Positions 27,321-35,747 of a stretch of DNA of 64,000 bases are shown in pieces. The notes under the pieces are model-generated. The model was not told where the DNA came from and did not search any database. It saw nothing but the letters and a program-made list of their open reading frames with translations. The stretch spans positions 2,852,001 to 2,916,000 of the forward strand of contig NZ_CP027858.1 of the NCBI RefSeq assembly GCF_005519465.1, in the 5' to 3' direction. Positions within the stretch are counted from its first letter, which is position 1, and each line of letters opens with the position of its first letter. A program made the position numbers and the translations under genes. This stretch comes from Streptomyces clavuligerus (GTDB lineage Bacteria; Actinomycetota; Actinomycetes; Streptomycetales; Streptomycetaceae).

Positions 27321-28673
27321 ATGGCAGCCGCCCGGTCGTCGCACGGGCCCGGAGCGCTCGCACGAGCGTGCCGGGCGGTGGGACGCGCCCTGCGCAGACC
27401 GTTCACGGGCACGGCCCGGGGCATCCGGCGGGCGACCAACGCCCAGGGCGCGGGCGAGTCGGGCCTGGGACGGCTGATCGAGCTGCACGCGGTGAACGGC
27501 GCGGGCGATGTCATGATCACTGTGGCGCTGGCCTCGACGGTCTTCTTCTCCGTCCCCACGGACGAGGCCCGGGGCCGGGTCACCCTCTATCTGGCGATCA
27601 CGCTCGCCCCCTTCGCCGTCCTGGCCCCGGTGATCGGTCCGCTGCTCGACCGGATCCCGCACGGCCGCCGGGCCGCGATGGCGGCGGCGATGCTGGCCCG
27701 CGCGGTGCTGGCGCTGGGGCTCTCGGGCGCGGTGGCGACGGGGGGCCTGGAGCTGTATCCGGCGGCGCTCGGGGTGCTGGTCGCGTCGAAGGCGTACGGG
27801 GTGATCCGCAGCGCGGTCGTCCCCCGGCTGCTGCCGCCGCGGATCTCGCTGGTCAAGGCGAACTCCCGGGTGACGCTCGCGGGGCTCCTCGCCACCGGGA
27901 CGGCGGCGCCCATCGGCGCGGGGCTGCACCACATCGGCCCCCAGTGGCCGCTGTACGGGGCGTGCGCGCTGTTCGCGCTGGGCACCTTCTGGGCGCTGCG
28001 GCTGCCGCCGAAGGTGGACTCCGCGAAGGGCGAGCACAAGGCGCTGATGCTGGCGGGTCCCCGGCGCCGCCCCGGGCTGCGCACGGTCGGCCCCTCCGTG
28101 CTGCACGGCCTCCAGGCGAACGTCGCGTTCCGGATGCTCTCCGGCTTCCTCATCTTCTTTCTCGCGTTCCTGCTGCGGGAGCATCCGGTGGCGGGGCAGA
28201 GCGCGGCGGTCTCGCTGGGGGTGGTGGGCGTCGCGGCGGGGCTCGGCAACGCCTGCGGGACGACGGTGGGGGCGTGGCTGAAGGCCCGGGGACCGGAGGC
28301 GATCATCGCCACGGTGCTCGGGGTGGCGCTGGCGGCGGCGGTGCTGGCGGCGGTGTTCTTCGGGGCGGGCATGGTCGCGGTGCTGGCGGCCGCGGCGGGG
28401 CTCTGCCAGGCGCTGGCGAAGCTGTCGCTGGACGCGCTGATCCAGCGGGACGTGCCGGAGGAGGTGCGGACGTCGGCGTTCGCACGCTCCGAGACGCTGC
28501 TCCAGATGGCGTGGGTGGTGGGCGGGGCGATCGGGATCGTGCTGCCGCTGAACGGGGTACTGGGCATGACGGTGGCCGCGTCCATCGTCTGCACCGGCGC
28601 GGCGGTGTCCGTACGGGGGCTGCTCGCCGCCGCCCGGCACGGCGGCGGCCACCCCCGGCCCCGGGTGGCCTGA
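27321..28673 (+). CDS. MFS transporter
   Basis: 450 residues beginning MAAARSSHG; an in-frame codon at 27225 was rejected because the extra residues are unlike a transporter N-terminus. About 11-12 spans follow a 60-residue cytoplasmic start. The motif A equivalent is GPLLDRIPHGRRAAMAAAML, and the conserved linker VASKAYGVIRSAVVPRLLPPRISLVKANS is typical of an actinobacterial MFS group found beside DUF2771 and menaquinone genes. The substrate is unknown. Confidence 0.82.
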   Translation: MAAARSSHGPGALARACRAVGRALRRPFTGTARGIRRATNAQGAGESGLGRLIELHAVNGAGDVMITVALASTVFFSVPTDEARGRVTLYLAITLAPFAVLAPVIGPLLDRIPHGRRAAMAAAMLARAVLALGLSGAVATGGLELYPAALGVLVASKAYGVIRSAVVPRLLPPRISLVKANSRVTLAGLLATGTAAPIGAGLHHIGPQWPLYGACALFALGTFWALRLPPKVDSAKGEHKALMLAGPRRRPGLRTVGPSVLHGLQANVAFRMLSGFLIFFLAFLLREHPVAGQSAAVSLGVVGVAAGLGNACGTTVGAWLKARGPEAIIATVLGVALAAAVLAAVFFGAGMVAVLAAAAGLCQALAKLSLDALIQRDVPEEVRTSAFARSETLLQMAWVVGGAIGIVLPLNGVLGMTVAASIVCTGAAVSVRGLLAAARHGGGHPRPRVA

Positions 28674-28814
28674 GCCCGTCCGGACACCTGTCCCCACCCG
28701 CCGCCGGAGGCGCAGACGGGGCGAACATGCCAAAGCCACCCAGAGGTGACCGGAGCCCGCGGCGCGCCGGACCCCCGCGTGGGTTGGCGGGGCGGGACCG
28801 ATAGCCTTCTGGCC

Positions 28815-29291
28815 ATGACCGTTGCGTTCTTCTCCGGCAAGCGCCGCCGGACCGCCGCCACCATCGGTGCTGTATCGGCCGCGCTCCTCACCCTCTCGGC
28901 CTGCGAAAAGCCGACGCCGCTCGCGACCGTGACGGTCGGGACGGAGTCCGTGAACTCCGAGGCCGCCTGCTACAACGACGGCAAGGCGATCAAGGAGTCC
29001 CTGATCCAGGACTGCCTGAACGAGAAGGCGGGCAAGACCGTGAAGGTCGCCCTGGACGACAAGATCCGCTTCGGTGTGGACCCGGAGATCGCGGAGAACG
29101 GCTGGACCCTCTTCATCGGCGGACAGCCGGCCGAGCAGGAGCCGTACACCAAGACCTACCGTTCCATCCCGGCCAGCGCCTTCTTCACCTCGCAGACGGG
29201 CCAGGCGCCGGACAAGACGAAGGTCAGCATCGTCGAGACCAGCGGCAAGAAGCTCATCGGCATCTGGACCTTCACGCTCGAAAAGAAGTGA
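28815..29291 (+). CDS. DUF2771 lipoprotein
   Basis: 158 residues. The signal peptide ends in a lipobox (LLTLSACEKP, lipid-modified Cys near residue 31), so the protein should be anchored outside the membrane. The mature region has the DUF2771 features: paired Cys (AACYNDGKAIKESLIQDC), a beta-rich core with NGWTLFIGG, and a terminal LIGIWTFTLEKK. TAGCCT at 28802-28807 lies 7 nt before the ATG with no ribosome site, indicating a leaderless mRNA. It probably shares transcription with mqnB and mqnD downstream, but its role is unknown. Confidence 0.85.
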   Translation: MTVAFFSGKRRRTAATIGAVSAALLTLSACEKPTPLATVTVGTESVNSEAACYNDGKAIKESLIQDCLNEKAGKTVKVALDDKIRFGVDPEIAENGWTLFIGGQPAEQEPYTKTYRSIPASAFFTSQTGQAPDKTKVSIVETSGKKLIGIWTFTLEKK

Positions 29292-29367
29292 CGTTCCGAG
29301 CGGTGCTCTGAGCGACGTGCCGAGTGATGTTCCGGGCCGGGTGGGCCCGGACCCCGGGAGGCGGAGC

Positions 29368-30114
29368 GTGCGCGTACTGGTGGTGACCGCCGTGGCGGCG
29401 GAAGCGGAAGCCGTGGCGGCGGGGCTGGGCGCGGGCCCCGCGCCGGTCCCGCTGTCCGCGCGCACGCTGGCGGGCGGGGTCGGACCGGCCGCCGCCGCCG
29501 CGTCCACCGCGCGGGAGCTGGCGCTCGCCGCCGCCGCGGGCACCCCCTACGACCTGGTGGTCTCGGCGGGCATCGGCGGCGGCTTCGCCCCGTACGCCCC
29601 CGTCGGCTCGCTGGTGGTCGCGGACGCGATCGTCGCCGCCGACCTCGGGGCCGACTCCCCCGACGGCTTCCTCCCCCTGGACGAGCTGGGCTTCGGCCGG
29701 ACGTCCCACCGGCCGCCCGCCGCGCTGGCCGCGCGCGCCGCCGAAGCGGCCGGGGCGCTCCTCGCGCCGGTCCTCACGGTCTCCACGGTGACCGGGACCG
29801 CCGCCCGCGCCGCCGCGCTGAGCGGACGTCACCCCCGTGCCGCCGCCGAGGCGATGGAGGGCTTCGGGGTCGCCGAGGCGGCGACCGCCGCCGCGGTGCC
29901 CGTCCTGGAGGTCCGCGGGATCTCCAACCCGGTCGGCCCGCGCGACCGCGCCGCCTGGCGCATCGGCGACGCCCTGGGCGCGCTGCGCACCGGTTTCGCC
30001 GGCATCGCCCCCGTTCTCGAAGCGGCCTTCCCCAAGGCCGCCGGAGCGCCCGTACGGACGGCGGCGCACCCGGCCGCGCCGGGGCACCCCGATGTCGACG
30101 AGGAGTCGCTGTGA
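29368..30114 (+). CDS. mqnB: Futalosine hydrolase
   Basis: 248 residues from a GTG with GGGAGG upstream. It is a nucleoside-phosphorylase-like fold: LVVSAGIGGGFAP (purine-binding loop), the DELGF segment, and AEAMEGFGVAEAA near residue 168, which carries the catalytic-type Glu/Met of the MTAN family. The enzyme removes hypoxanthine from futalosine to give dehypoxanthine futalosine in the menaquinone route first described in Streptomyces (SCO4327). It overlaps mqnD by GTGA. mqnA and mqnC are not in this window, as expected, since they are unlinked in S. coelicolor. Confidence 0.93.
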   Translation: MRVLVVTAVAAEAEAVAAGLGAGPAPVPLSARTLAGGVGPAAAAASTARELALAAAAGTPYDLVVSAGIGGGFAPYAPVGSLVVADAIVAADLGADSPDGFLPLDELGFGRTSHRPPAALAARAAEAAGALLAPVLTVSTVTGTAARAAALSGRHPRAAAEAMEGFGVAEAATAAAVPVLEVRGISNPVGPRDRAAWRIGDALGALRTGFAGIAPVLEAAFPKAAGAPVRTAAHPAAPGHPDVDEESL

Positions 30115-30950
30115 CCCTGCGGATCGCCTACTCGCCCTGCCCGAACGACACGTTCGTCTTCGACGCCCTGGCCCATGGCCGGGTCCCGGGCGCGCCCGCG
30201 CTGGATGTCACGTTCGCGGACATCGACCTCACCAACGGGATGGCCGAGCGCGGCGAGGGCGACGTCCTCAAGGTCTCGTACGCGGTGCTGCCGTGGATTC
30301 TGGACGAGTACGCCCTGCTGCCCTGCGGCGGCGCCCTGGGCCGGGGCTGCGGCCCGCTGGTGCTGACCCGGGAGCCCGGTGTTGAGCTGGCCGGGAGGAC
30401 GGTCGCGGTGCCCAGCGAGCGTTCGACCGCGTATCTGCTGTTCCGGCTCTGGGCCGCCGAGAAGGTCCCGGGCGGGGTCGGCGAGGTCGTCGTCCTGCCG
30501 TTCCACGAGATCATGCCCGCGGTCCGGGACGGCCGGGTGGACGCCGGTCTGGTGATCCACGAGGCCCGTTTCACCTATCAGGGGTACGGGCTGCACTGTC
30601 TGGCCGACATGGGGGAGCACTGGGAGGACGTCACCGGGCTGCCCATCCCGCTCGGCGCGATCGTCGCCAGGCGCTCCCTGGGCGCCCCGGAGCTGCGGCG
30701 GCTCGCGGAGTCCATCCGTACCTCCGTCCGGATGGCCTGGGACGACCCGGAGGCGTCCCGGCCCTATGTGCGCGAGCACGCGCAGGAGATGAATCCGGCC
30801 GTCGCCGACCAGCACATCGGTCTCTACGTCAATGAGTTCACCGCCGCCCTCGGCGAGGACGGCTACGCGGCCGTCCGGGGGCTCCTCACCCGGGCCGCGG
30901 CGGAGGGTCTGGTGCCGCCGCTGGCACCGGGCGCCCTGGACTTCGTCTGA
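30111..30950 (+). CDS. mqnD: 1,4-dihydroxy-6-naphthoate synthase
   Basis: 279 residues from a GTG overlapping the mqnB stop (GTGA). The sequence follows the MqnD family: RIAYSPCPNDTFVFDALAHG, DIDLTNGMAERGEGDVLKVS, the central PSERSTAYLLF, and DAGLVIHEARFTY with the conserved His. The protein is a periplasmic-binding-protein-like fold that cleaves cyclic dehypoxanthine futalosine to 1,4-dihydroxy-6-naphthoate. Coupling to mqnB places two steps of the pathway in one transcript. Confidence 0.94.
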   Translation: MTLRIAYSPCPNDTFVFDALAHGRVPGAPALDVTFADIDLTNGMAERGEGDVLKVSYAVLPWILDEYALLPCGGALGRGCGPLVLTREPGVELAGRTVAVPSERSTAYLLFRLWAAEKVPGGVGEVVVLPFHEIMPAVRDGRVDAGLVIHEARFTYQGYGLHCLADMGEHWEDVTGLPIPLGAIVARRSLGAPELRRLAESIRTSVRMAWDDPEASRPYVREHAQEMNPAVADQHIGLYVNEFTAALGEDGYAAVRGLLTRAAAEGLVPPLAPGALDFV

Positions 30951-31090
30951 GTCGGAGGACCGCGAGGAGTGCGCGGGCCTCGCCCGGGTCGGGCGGCCGG
31001 CGGCAAGTCCCGGCGCCCGGCGGGAGGTCCCGGCGCGGCACCGCCGTCACCGGCCCGCGCGGCGGCGGATCACACGGGATCACACGTGGT

Positions 31091-31150
31091 CACACCTGGT
31101 GGGACGGGGCCACACCTGGTGGGACGGGGTCACACCTGGTGGGACGGGGT
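31091..31150. repeat. Minisatellite, three 20-bp units
   Basis: The unit CACACCTGGTGGGACGGGGT is present three times in a row (31091-31110, 31111-31130, 31131-31150), with a single base change in one copy and partial copies on the left (TCACACGTGGT). The last base of the array is the first base of the stop codon of the cold-shock gene, so the array is the 3' untranslated end of that gene and lies between two convergent genes. Confidence 0.9.
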
Positions 31151-31533
31151 CACACATCGAGCTGGTCGGCCACCGCGCGGAGCATGTTGGCGATCTTCGC
31201 GCCATGGGCCTTGTCGGGGTAGCGCCCGCGCTCAAGCTGCTGGGTGACGTTCTCCAGGAGGGTCGTCAGGTCCTGCACGATGGACGCCAGCTCGTCGGGC
31301 TTGCGCCGCTGGGCCGCCGCCACCGAGGGGGTCGGGTCCAGCACCACCACGGACAGGGCCTGGTCGCCGCGCTGACCGGCGACCACGCCGAACTCGACGC
31401 GCTGGCCGGGCTTGAGGGAGTCGACCCCGTCGGGCAGCACTGACGAGTGGACGAAGACGTCGCCGCCGTCGTCGCGGGAGAGAAAGCCGAAGCCCTTCTC
31501 GCTGTTGAACCACTTGACCTTGCCGGTAGGCAC
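31150..31533 (-). CDS. Cold-shock-domain protein with C-terminal extension
   Basis: 127 residues starting at the GTG of VPTGKVKWF, with GAGGA 6 nt upstream; an ATG 15 nt earlier is possible. Residues 1-67 are a cold-shock domain with both RNA-binding motifs (KGFGFLS and VFVHSSV). Unlike the 67-residue Csp proteins it continues for 60 residues ([20 protein letters not shown] and a helical end), which could mediate oligomerisation. It binds single-stranded RNA or DNA by family knowledge. Confidence 0.9.
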   Translation of the reverse strand: MPTGKVKWFNSEKGFGFLSRDDGGDVFVHSSVLPDGVDSLKPGQRVEFGVVAGQRGDQALSVVVLDPTPSVAAAQRRKPDELASIVQDLTTLLENVTQQLERGRYPDKAHGAKIANMLRAVADQLDV

Positions 31534-31722
31534 GTCTGTCCTCGTCATTCGTACTCGTTGGGGCGTTGGGCCGCCGGAAGCCTGTCGACGGGTCTCGGGT
31601 CTCGGCTCTCCGGAAGCACCACAGCGGGCCGACTGACCCGCACCACCCAAGGCTAATGGTCCAGGGGCCGCTGACAAGACGTCGCCGATCGGTTCCTCTT
31701 CGAGGGGAACTACCCTGGCTGG

Positions 31723-31962
31723 ATGACTGCTACTCCTGACGCCCCGGGTGACGGGCTGGTCCGCGTCGGCGGCGTCGTCTTCATCGTCGGCGCGGTGGCC
31801 ACTCTCGTCACCATGGCCCCACTGTTCCTGGGGACGGACCCGTTCCCGCCGATCGCCTACGGCGTCTGCATGCTCATGGGCGTCGGCTTTCTGATCTCCG
31901 GCGTGGGCGTACTGCGCTCGATCGCGGCCCAGCGGCGCACCGCGAAGTCCCTCTCCTCCTGA
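31723..31962 (+). CDS. Small two-span membrane protein
   Basis: 79 residues with two hydrophobic segments ([21 protein letters not shown] and [18 protein letters not shown]) and a basic tail ([12 protein letters not shown]). No family name is known to me. TACCCT at 31711-31716 lies 6 nt before the ATG with no ribosome site, suggesting a leaderless mRNA. It is convergent with the HAD gene, and a shared hairpin overlaps both ends. Confidence 0.65.
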   Translation: MTATPDAPGDGLVRVGGVVFIVGAVATLVTMAPLFLGTDPFPPIAYGVCMLMGVGFLISGVGVLRSIAAQRRTAKSLSS

Positions 31963-31999
31963 GCACCGGGCCCGGCTAGCCGCGCCGGGCCCGGTGCTC
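31961..31999. terminator. Bidirectional hairpin between convergent genes
   Basis: A perfect 15-bp stem (31961-31975 with 31985-31999) and a 9-nt loop. It begins inside the stop codon of the small membrane protein gene, and its right half lies inside the last codons of the HAD gene, so coding and terminator overlap. Confidence 0.8.
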
Positions 32000-32596
32000 C
32001 CGCAGCCACGCGGGAAACTCCACAAGGTCCGCGAGTACCGTGTCCGCACCGGCTTTCCGCAGGTCAGCGGTGGTACAGGGGCCGGTGGGCACGGAGACGG
32101 CGTGCGCGCCCGCGGCGTGCGCCCCGCGGATGTCGCCGATGTGGTCGCCCACGTACACCCCCGCCGTGTGCGCCCGCAGCGCCTCGGCCTTGCCCTCCGC
32201 CCAGAGCGAGCCGATCACCTCGTCCGCGGCGATGCCCAGGTGGTCCAGATGGAGCCGGGCGTTCGGCGCGTACTTGGCCGTGACGACGATGGACCGGCCG
32301 CCCGCCGCGCGCACGGCGGCCACCGCCTCCCGTGCGCCGGGGAGCGCGGGGCTCGGAGTGATCGCGTACTCGGGGTACAGCGCGCGGTAACGATCGCCCA
32401 TGGCCTGAATCTGATCATCAGGGAACCAGTGCGCCAGCTCCTGTTCCAGCGGCGGGCCCAGCCGGGTGACGGCGAGGTCGGCGTCGATCCACGCCCCGGT
32501 CTCCGCCGAGAGCGCCAGGAACGCGGCGCGGATGCCGGGCCGGGAGTCGATCAGGGTCATGTCGAGGTCGAATCCGACCGTGAACGCTGAGGTCAT
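31976..32596 (-). CDS. HAD-superfamily phosphatase
   Basis: 206 residues. The nucleophile motif I is [10 protein letters not shown] near residue 8, the motif II Thr is in [10 protein letters not shown], the motif III Lys is around [10 protein letters not shown], and motif IV is [15 protein letters not shown]. The cap insertion is of the phosphoglycolate phosphatase (Gph) type. It dephosphorylates a small sugar or glycolate phosphate; the exact substrate is not clear. The start was taken at [11 protein letters not shown] rather than an upstream in-frame codon. Confidence 0.88.
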   Translation of the reverse strand: MTSAFTVGFDLDMTLIDSRPGIRAAFLALSAETGAWIDADLAVTRLGPPLEQELAHWFPDDQIQAMGDRYRALYPEYAITPSPALPGAREAVAAVRAAGGRSIVVTAKYAPNARLHLDHLGIAADEVIGSLWAEGKAEALRAHTAGVYVGDHIGDIRGAHAAGAHAVSVPTGPCTTADLRKAGADTVLADLVEFPAWLREHRARRG

Positions 32597-32728
32597 CCCG
32601 CCATTGTGCCGATCCGGCCGGGCCACCCCGGCGCGCCGGTGTCCACCTGGCCGACCTGGTCCGGCGCGCCGGTGTCCATGGGGTGGGGCCGCCCGCGTCC
32701 ACGGGGTCGGGGCCGTCCGCGCCCGCCC

Positions 32729-32857
32729 TCAGTCGTCCGTGCCCCGGCAACCGTCCTTGGCCGACGGCAGCGGGGTGGGGTCGCGATGGCGCCCGCGCAG
32801 GAGACCGGGGTACTGCTCCTCCGCGAGCCGCCGGCGTTCCTCGGCCTCTCCCCCTGA
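32729..32857 (-). pseudogene. Possible C-terminal gene remnant
   Basis: About 42 codons ending at a TGA (32729) read as a charged helix and tail (GGEAEERRRLAEEQYPGLL and KDGCRGTDD). Roughly 86% of third positions are G or C, so the frame could be genuine. Upstream, the frame turns into low-complexity Arg/Pro/Gly sequence with no start codon or ribosome site. It is best described as a decayed end of a gene; chance is not excluded. Confidence 0.25.
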
Positions 32858-33101
32858 TGGAGGTGCCGGCCCCGGTGCGGCGGCTCGCCCACGAGCGCGG
32901 GCGCGACACGGCCCCGAGCAGGCGGCGCGGTGCGCGGACCACCTGACCGCGGCGGAGGGCGGCCGGGCCGTCGCGCGGGGGCCCGCCGGGCGGGGGCGCC
33001 AGGGCGGAGCCGGTGCGAAGCCGGTGCGGGAGGTCTTCGGCCGGGACCCGGTCGTGGTCCCGGACCCGGACCCGGAGCCGGTGCGGACCCGGAGCCGGTG
33101 A
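32857..33101 (+). pseudogene. Possible frame-broken small gene
   Basis: From ATG at 32857, 20 codons (MEVPAPVRRLAHERGRDTA) have G or C at every third position. At the CCCC run at 32912-32915 this signal jumps to the frame one base back (EQAARCADHLTAAEGGRAV, ending VFGRDPVVVPDPDPEP) and stays almost perfect to a TGA at 33101. One missing C would make an 80-residue protein. No ribosome site is visible and no family is known, so it may be a broken gene, a base-call error, or a remnant. Confidence 0.3.
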
Positions 33102-33186
33102 CCGGCTCCCCGCCCGTGGTGCCGGGCACACCGTACGGGGCGGTTCTTGGCGGTCGGCGGGGTCCCGGTGACGGTTCGCCCCTCGG

Positions 33187-33510
33187 TCAGCGGCAGCGGT
33201 GGCCCTCGGGGCGGTGGCCGACGGCGAGGACGCCGTAGTTGCGGGTGGCGCAGAAGTTGACGGCGGCGTCGCCGTCGCGCGCGTCGGTACAGCTCACACC
33301 GACGGGTCCGCTGACGTCCTCGACGGCGATCCCGAGCAGCCGCGCCACGGTCGCGATGGCGGGGTCCTCGGCGACCGCGCCGACCCGTTCGCACCGGAGC
33401 GGTTCGGGAGCGGCGGCCCCGGCCGCGGGCGTCGCGGAGACGAGGGCCGCCCCCAGGGCGAGTGCGGCGGCGGCTGTGGGGGCGGCGAGCCGGTGGGCGG
33501 TCTTCTGCAT
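33187..33510 (-). CDS. Small secreted protein with four cysteines
   Basis: 107 residues from the ATG at 33510. The signal peptide is MQKTAHRLAAPT followed by AAALALGAALVSA and a cleavage region near AGA. The mature part of about 75 residues has four Cys (RCERV, SCTDA, FCATR, HRCR), probably two disulfides, and a helix (AIATVARLLGIAVEDV). I know no family for it. The gene stands alone next to a repeat field. Confidence 0.55.
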   Translation of the reverse strand: MQKTAHRLAAPTAAAALALGAALVSATPAAGAAAPEPLRCERVGAVAEDPAIATVARLLGIAVEDVSGPVGVSCTDARDGDAAVNFCATRNYGVLAVGHRPEGHRCR

Positions 33511-34379
33511 GGCGCTGTCCTGTTCACGGAGGCGGGCGGACGGGCCCCGGTGGCGGACCCGGTAGACGTAGACACATACCGGTGAGGACGACGAGGACCC
33601 TGCGCCGACGCCACCCCGTTCATGCCCCCGCCCCCGGGAAACCACCCGATGGCGGCATCCGGCCAACGGTCACGTCCACCCCGTCACCCGGTCGTGTCCG
33701 GGACCCGTTTCCCGTACCCGGCCTCTCCGTACGGCGCCCGCCTGCACGGGGACGGCGGCGGCCCGGAGCCCCGGCCGCCTGCCCGGAGCCCGGACGGCCC
33801 TACCGGGGACAGCCGTGGGCGGCGGGCGCGCGGGCGATGAGTACCGGCCACCCGGCCTGCCCGCCGACGACATCGCGCGGCACCCGTACGGCACCGGTAC
33901 GACGTCCGGACGCGGCGGGCACCGGCGACGGACACGGGCGCCCGCCCCTCCCCGACCGCCGCCGCCGCCGGGCCGAACCGGCACGCCGAGGACAGCGAAC
34001 GGCACCCGCACGGGAGCGTCCCGCCGGAGACACCCGCACGACGCCCGGACACGGCAGGCACCGGCACAGGCACCTGGACCGGATACGGGGCGACCCGTAT
34101 CCCCTGCCCTCGCGCGCCTCCACCCGGCAGGGCAGCGGCCCCCGGCGCCCCGGACCAGCGGTGCACGCCGACGGCAGCGAGCGGCACCCGTACACGTCTC
34201 ACGACCGACAGCCGTACGACGTCCGGACGCGGCGGGCACCGGCGACGGACAGGGGCGTCCGTCCCCCGCCCCGTACGCCTCCACCCCGCAGGGCATCGGC
34301 ACCGGCGCGGGGCACCGGCAGCCGCGCGGGACAGCCGCACCGGAGGCCACCGCGCGGGGGTCGCCAGGGCACGGCGGGG
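33511..34379. repeat. Gene-free 0.87-kb region with direct repeats
   Basis: No supported gene. A 38-bp sequence beginning GTACGACGTCCGGACGCGG is repeated exactly at 33897-33934 and 34214-34251, 317 bp apart. Weaker versions (GGCACCCGCACGGGAG, GGCACCGGCACAGG) lie between. Long open frames cross it on both strands, but they have no ribosome sites and consist of Arg/Pro/Ala low complexity, as expected from GC-rich non-coding DNA. Confidence 0.65.
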
Positions 34380-35573
34380 TCAGGTGCGGCGGGCGCGCCA
34401 GAGGAGGAAGAGGGCGGAGGCGAGGGCGGCGCCCTTGATGGTCCAGGGGGCGGCGGCGGAGAGGGCGTCGGCCATGGAGCCCGGGGGGAGGGGATCGCCC
34501 CAGCGCCCGTCCTCGCGGCCCCAGAGCCACACCAGGGCGACGGCCGCCGCGGTGCCCGGGAGCCCGAGCACCGCGAATCTGCGTTCGGCGGGGGAGAGTC
34601 CGCACAGGCCCCACGCGAGCAGCCAGCCGAGGCCGAGCGCGATCCAGGAGGCGAGGGCGGCGCCCGCGACCAGCAGGACGGCGGCCAGGAGCAGGACGAC
34701 GGCGCCGAGGCGGGGCACGGGCGCGGCGGCGGTCTCCTCGGCGGGGGCGTCCTCGACGGGGCCGGGGGCGGCACGGCGGCGCAGCAGTGCGGCGGTCAGC
34801 AGCCGCCGGGCGCGTCCGGGGCCCCGCCCGGCGTCGGCGGCGGCCTCCTTGTCCACGGACAGGCCGGCGAGGCCGTGCCCGTCCGCGCCGCCCCCGCCGC
34901 CCCGCTCGTTCCCGTCCTCGCCCTCGTCCTCGTCTCCGTCCTCAGGGTCGTCGGGGCGCGGCGGTGCCAGTATCTCGGGGATCTCGACCCCGCCCGTGAA
35001 CCCGGCGACCTGCTCGCCCACGCCGAACGGCTGCGGGGTGACGTTCCACCAGTCGGTGTCGTCGTCCTGTCCGGTGCCGCCGAGTTGGTCGAGGCCCGCG
35101 AGGTGCGGTGGCGGCGCGGCGGGTGCCGGGGGCGCGGCGGGCAGCGGCGGCACGGGGGCGGGCGGCGCTGCCTTGCGGGGGCCCGGGATGCGGCTGCGCA
35201 TCCACTGCGCGGCGGACCGCTGTCCGGGTCCGGGCTCCGGCGGTGACTGCGGCGTCGGCCGGGGGACGGCGGGCGTCGGCGGAGGCACGGGGGTGGCACC
35301 TGCGGGAGGCGCGGTGGGGGTGGCTCCCGCCGAAGGCGCGGCGGGGGTGGTCCCCGCCGCCGTCACGACCTCGTCCGGTGTGCCGATCCGCCCCAGAATC
35401 CTGCGGACCGCCGCCGGGCTGTCCCCCGTCGCCCTCGCGCGCTGCCGGTCGATCTCGTCGCGCAGCCCGGCGACCAGTTCGCGGCGCGTGCCGGACGGCA
35501 GGTGCCGTTGCTGGGCCAGGTCCCCGACCCGGCTCAGATAGTCGTAGACGAGCTGGTCGCTCTCGATCCCCAC
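34380..35573 (-). CDS. Membrane protein with N-terminal HAAS-like domain
   Basis: 397 residues from a GTG at 35573 with AGGGG 8 nt upstream. Residues 1 to about 70 form a helical domain (LVYDYLSRVGDLAQQRHLPSG, RRELVAGLRDEIDRQ, RRILGRIGTPDEVV) like the HAAS signalling domains that sit beside PadR regulators. A long Pro/Ala-rich and acidic linker (PEDGDEDEGEDGN) follows, then about four spans at the C-terminus. A 1457-codon reading of the same frame is spurious. No PadR gene is adjacent. Its function is unknown, with a membrane stress or signalling role likely. Confidence 0.72.
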   Translation of the reverse strand: MGIESDQLVYDYLSRVGDLAQQRHLPSGTRRELVAGLRDEIDRQRARATGDSPAAVRRILGRIGTPDEVVTAAGTTPAAPSAGATPTAPPAGATPVPPPTPAVPRPTPQSPPEPGPGQRSAAQWMRSRIPGPRKAAPPAPVPPLPAAPPAPAAPPPHLAGLDQLGGTGQDDDTDWWNVTPQPFGVGEQVAGFTGGVEIPEILAPPRPDDPEDGDEDEGEDGNERGGGGGADGHGLAGLSVDKEAAADAGRGPGRARRLLTAALLRRRAAPGPVEDAPAEETAAAPVPRLGAVVLLLAAVLLVAGAALASWIALGLGWLLAWGLCGLSPAERRFAVLGLPGTAAAVALVWLWGREDGRWGDPLPPGSMADALSAAAPWTIKGAALASALFLLWRARRT

Positions 35574-35747
35574 GGCGTTTCCCCTGACGCTCACCGGCCT
35601 GCCGGACATTCCCCGCGACGCGCGGCGCCACGCCGCACCGGACCGTGCCGTGCCGCATCGCACCGCGTTGCGCTGCCTGCCGACCGTAGCGCGGCCACGC
35701 TGCTCCGGGGACTGTCGCGGGGCACTCCAGCGGCTACCGTGGGCCGG

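Noticed and set aside
31060..31150. CRISPR-like short repeats after mqnD
   Set aside because: Units are directly adjacent without spacers, so this is a minisatellite; no cas genes are present.
33462..35246. 594-codon plus-strand frame across the repeat region
   Set aside because: Low-complexity Arg/Pro/Gly product, no ribosome site, overlaps a supported minus-strand gene.
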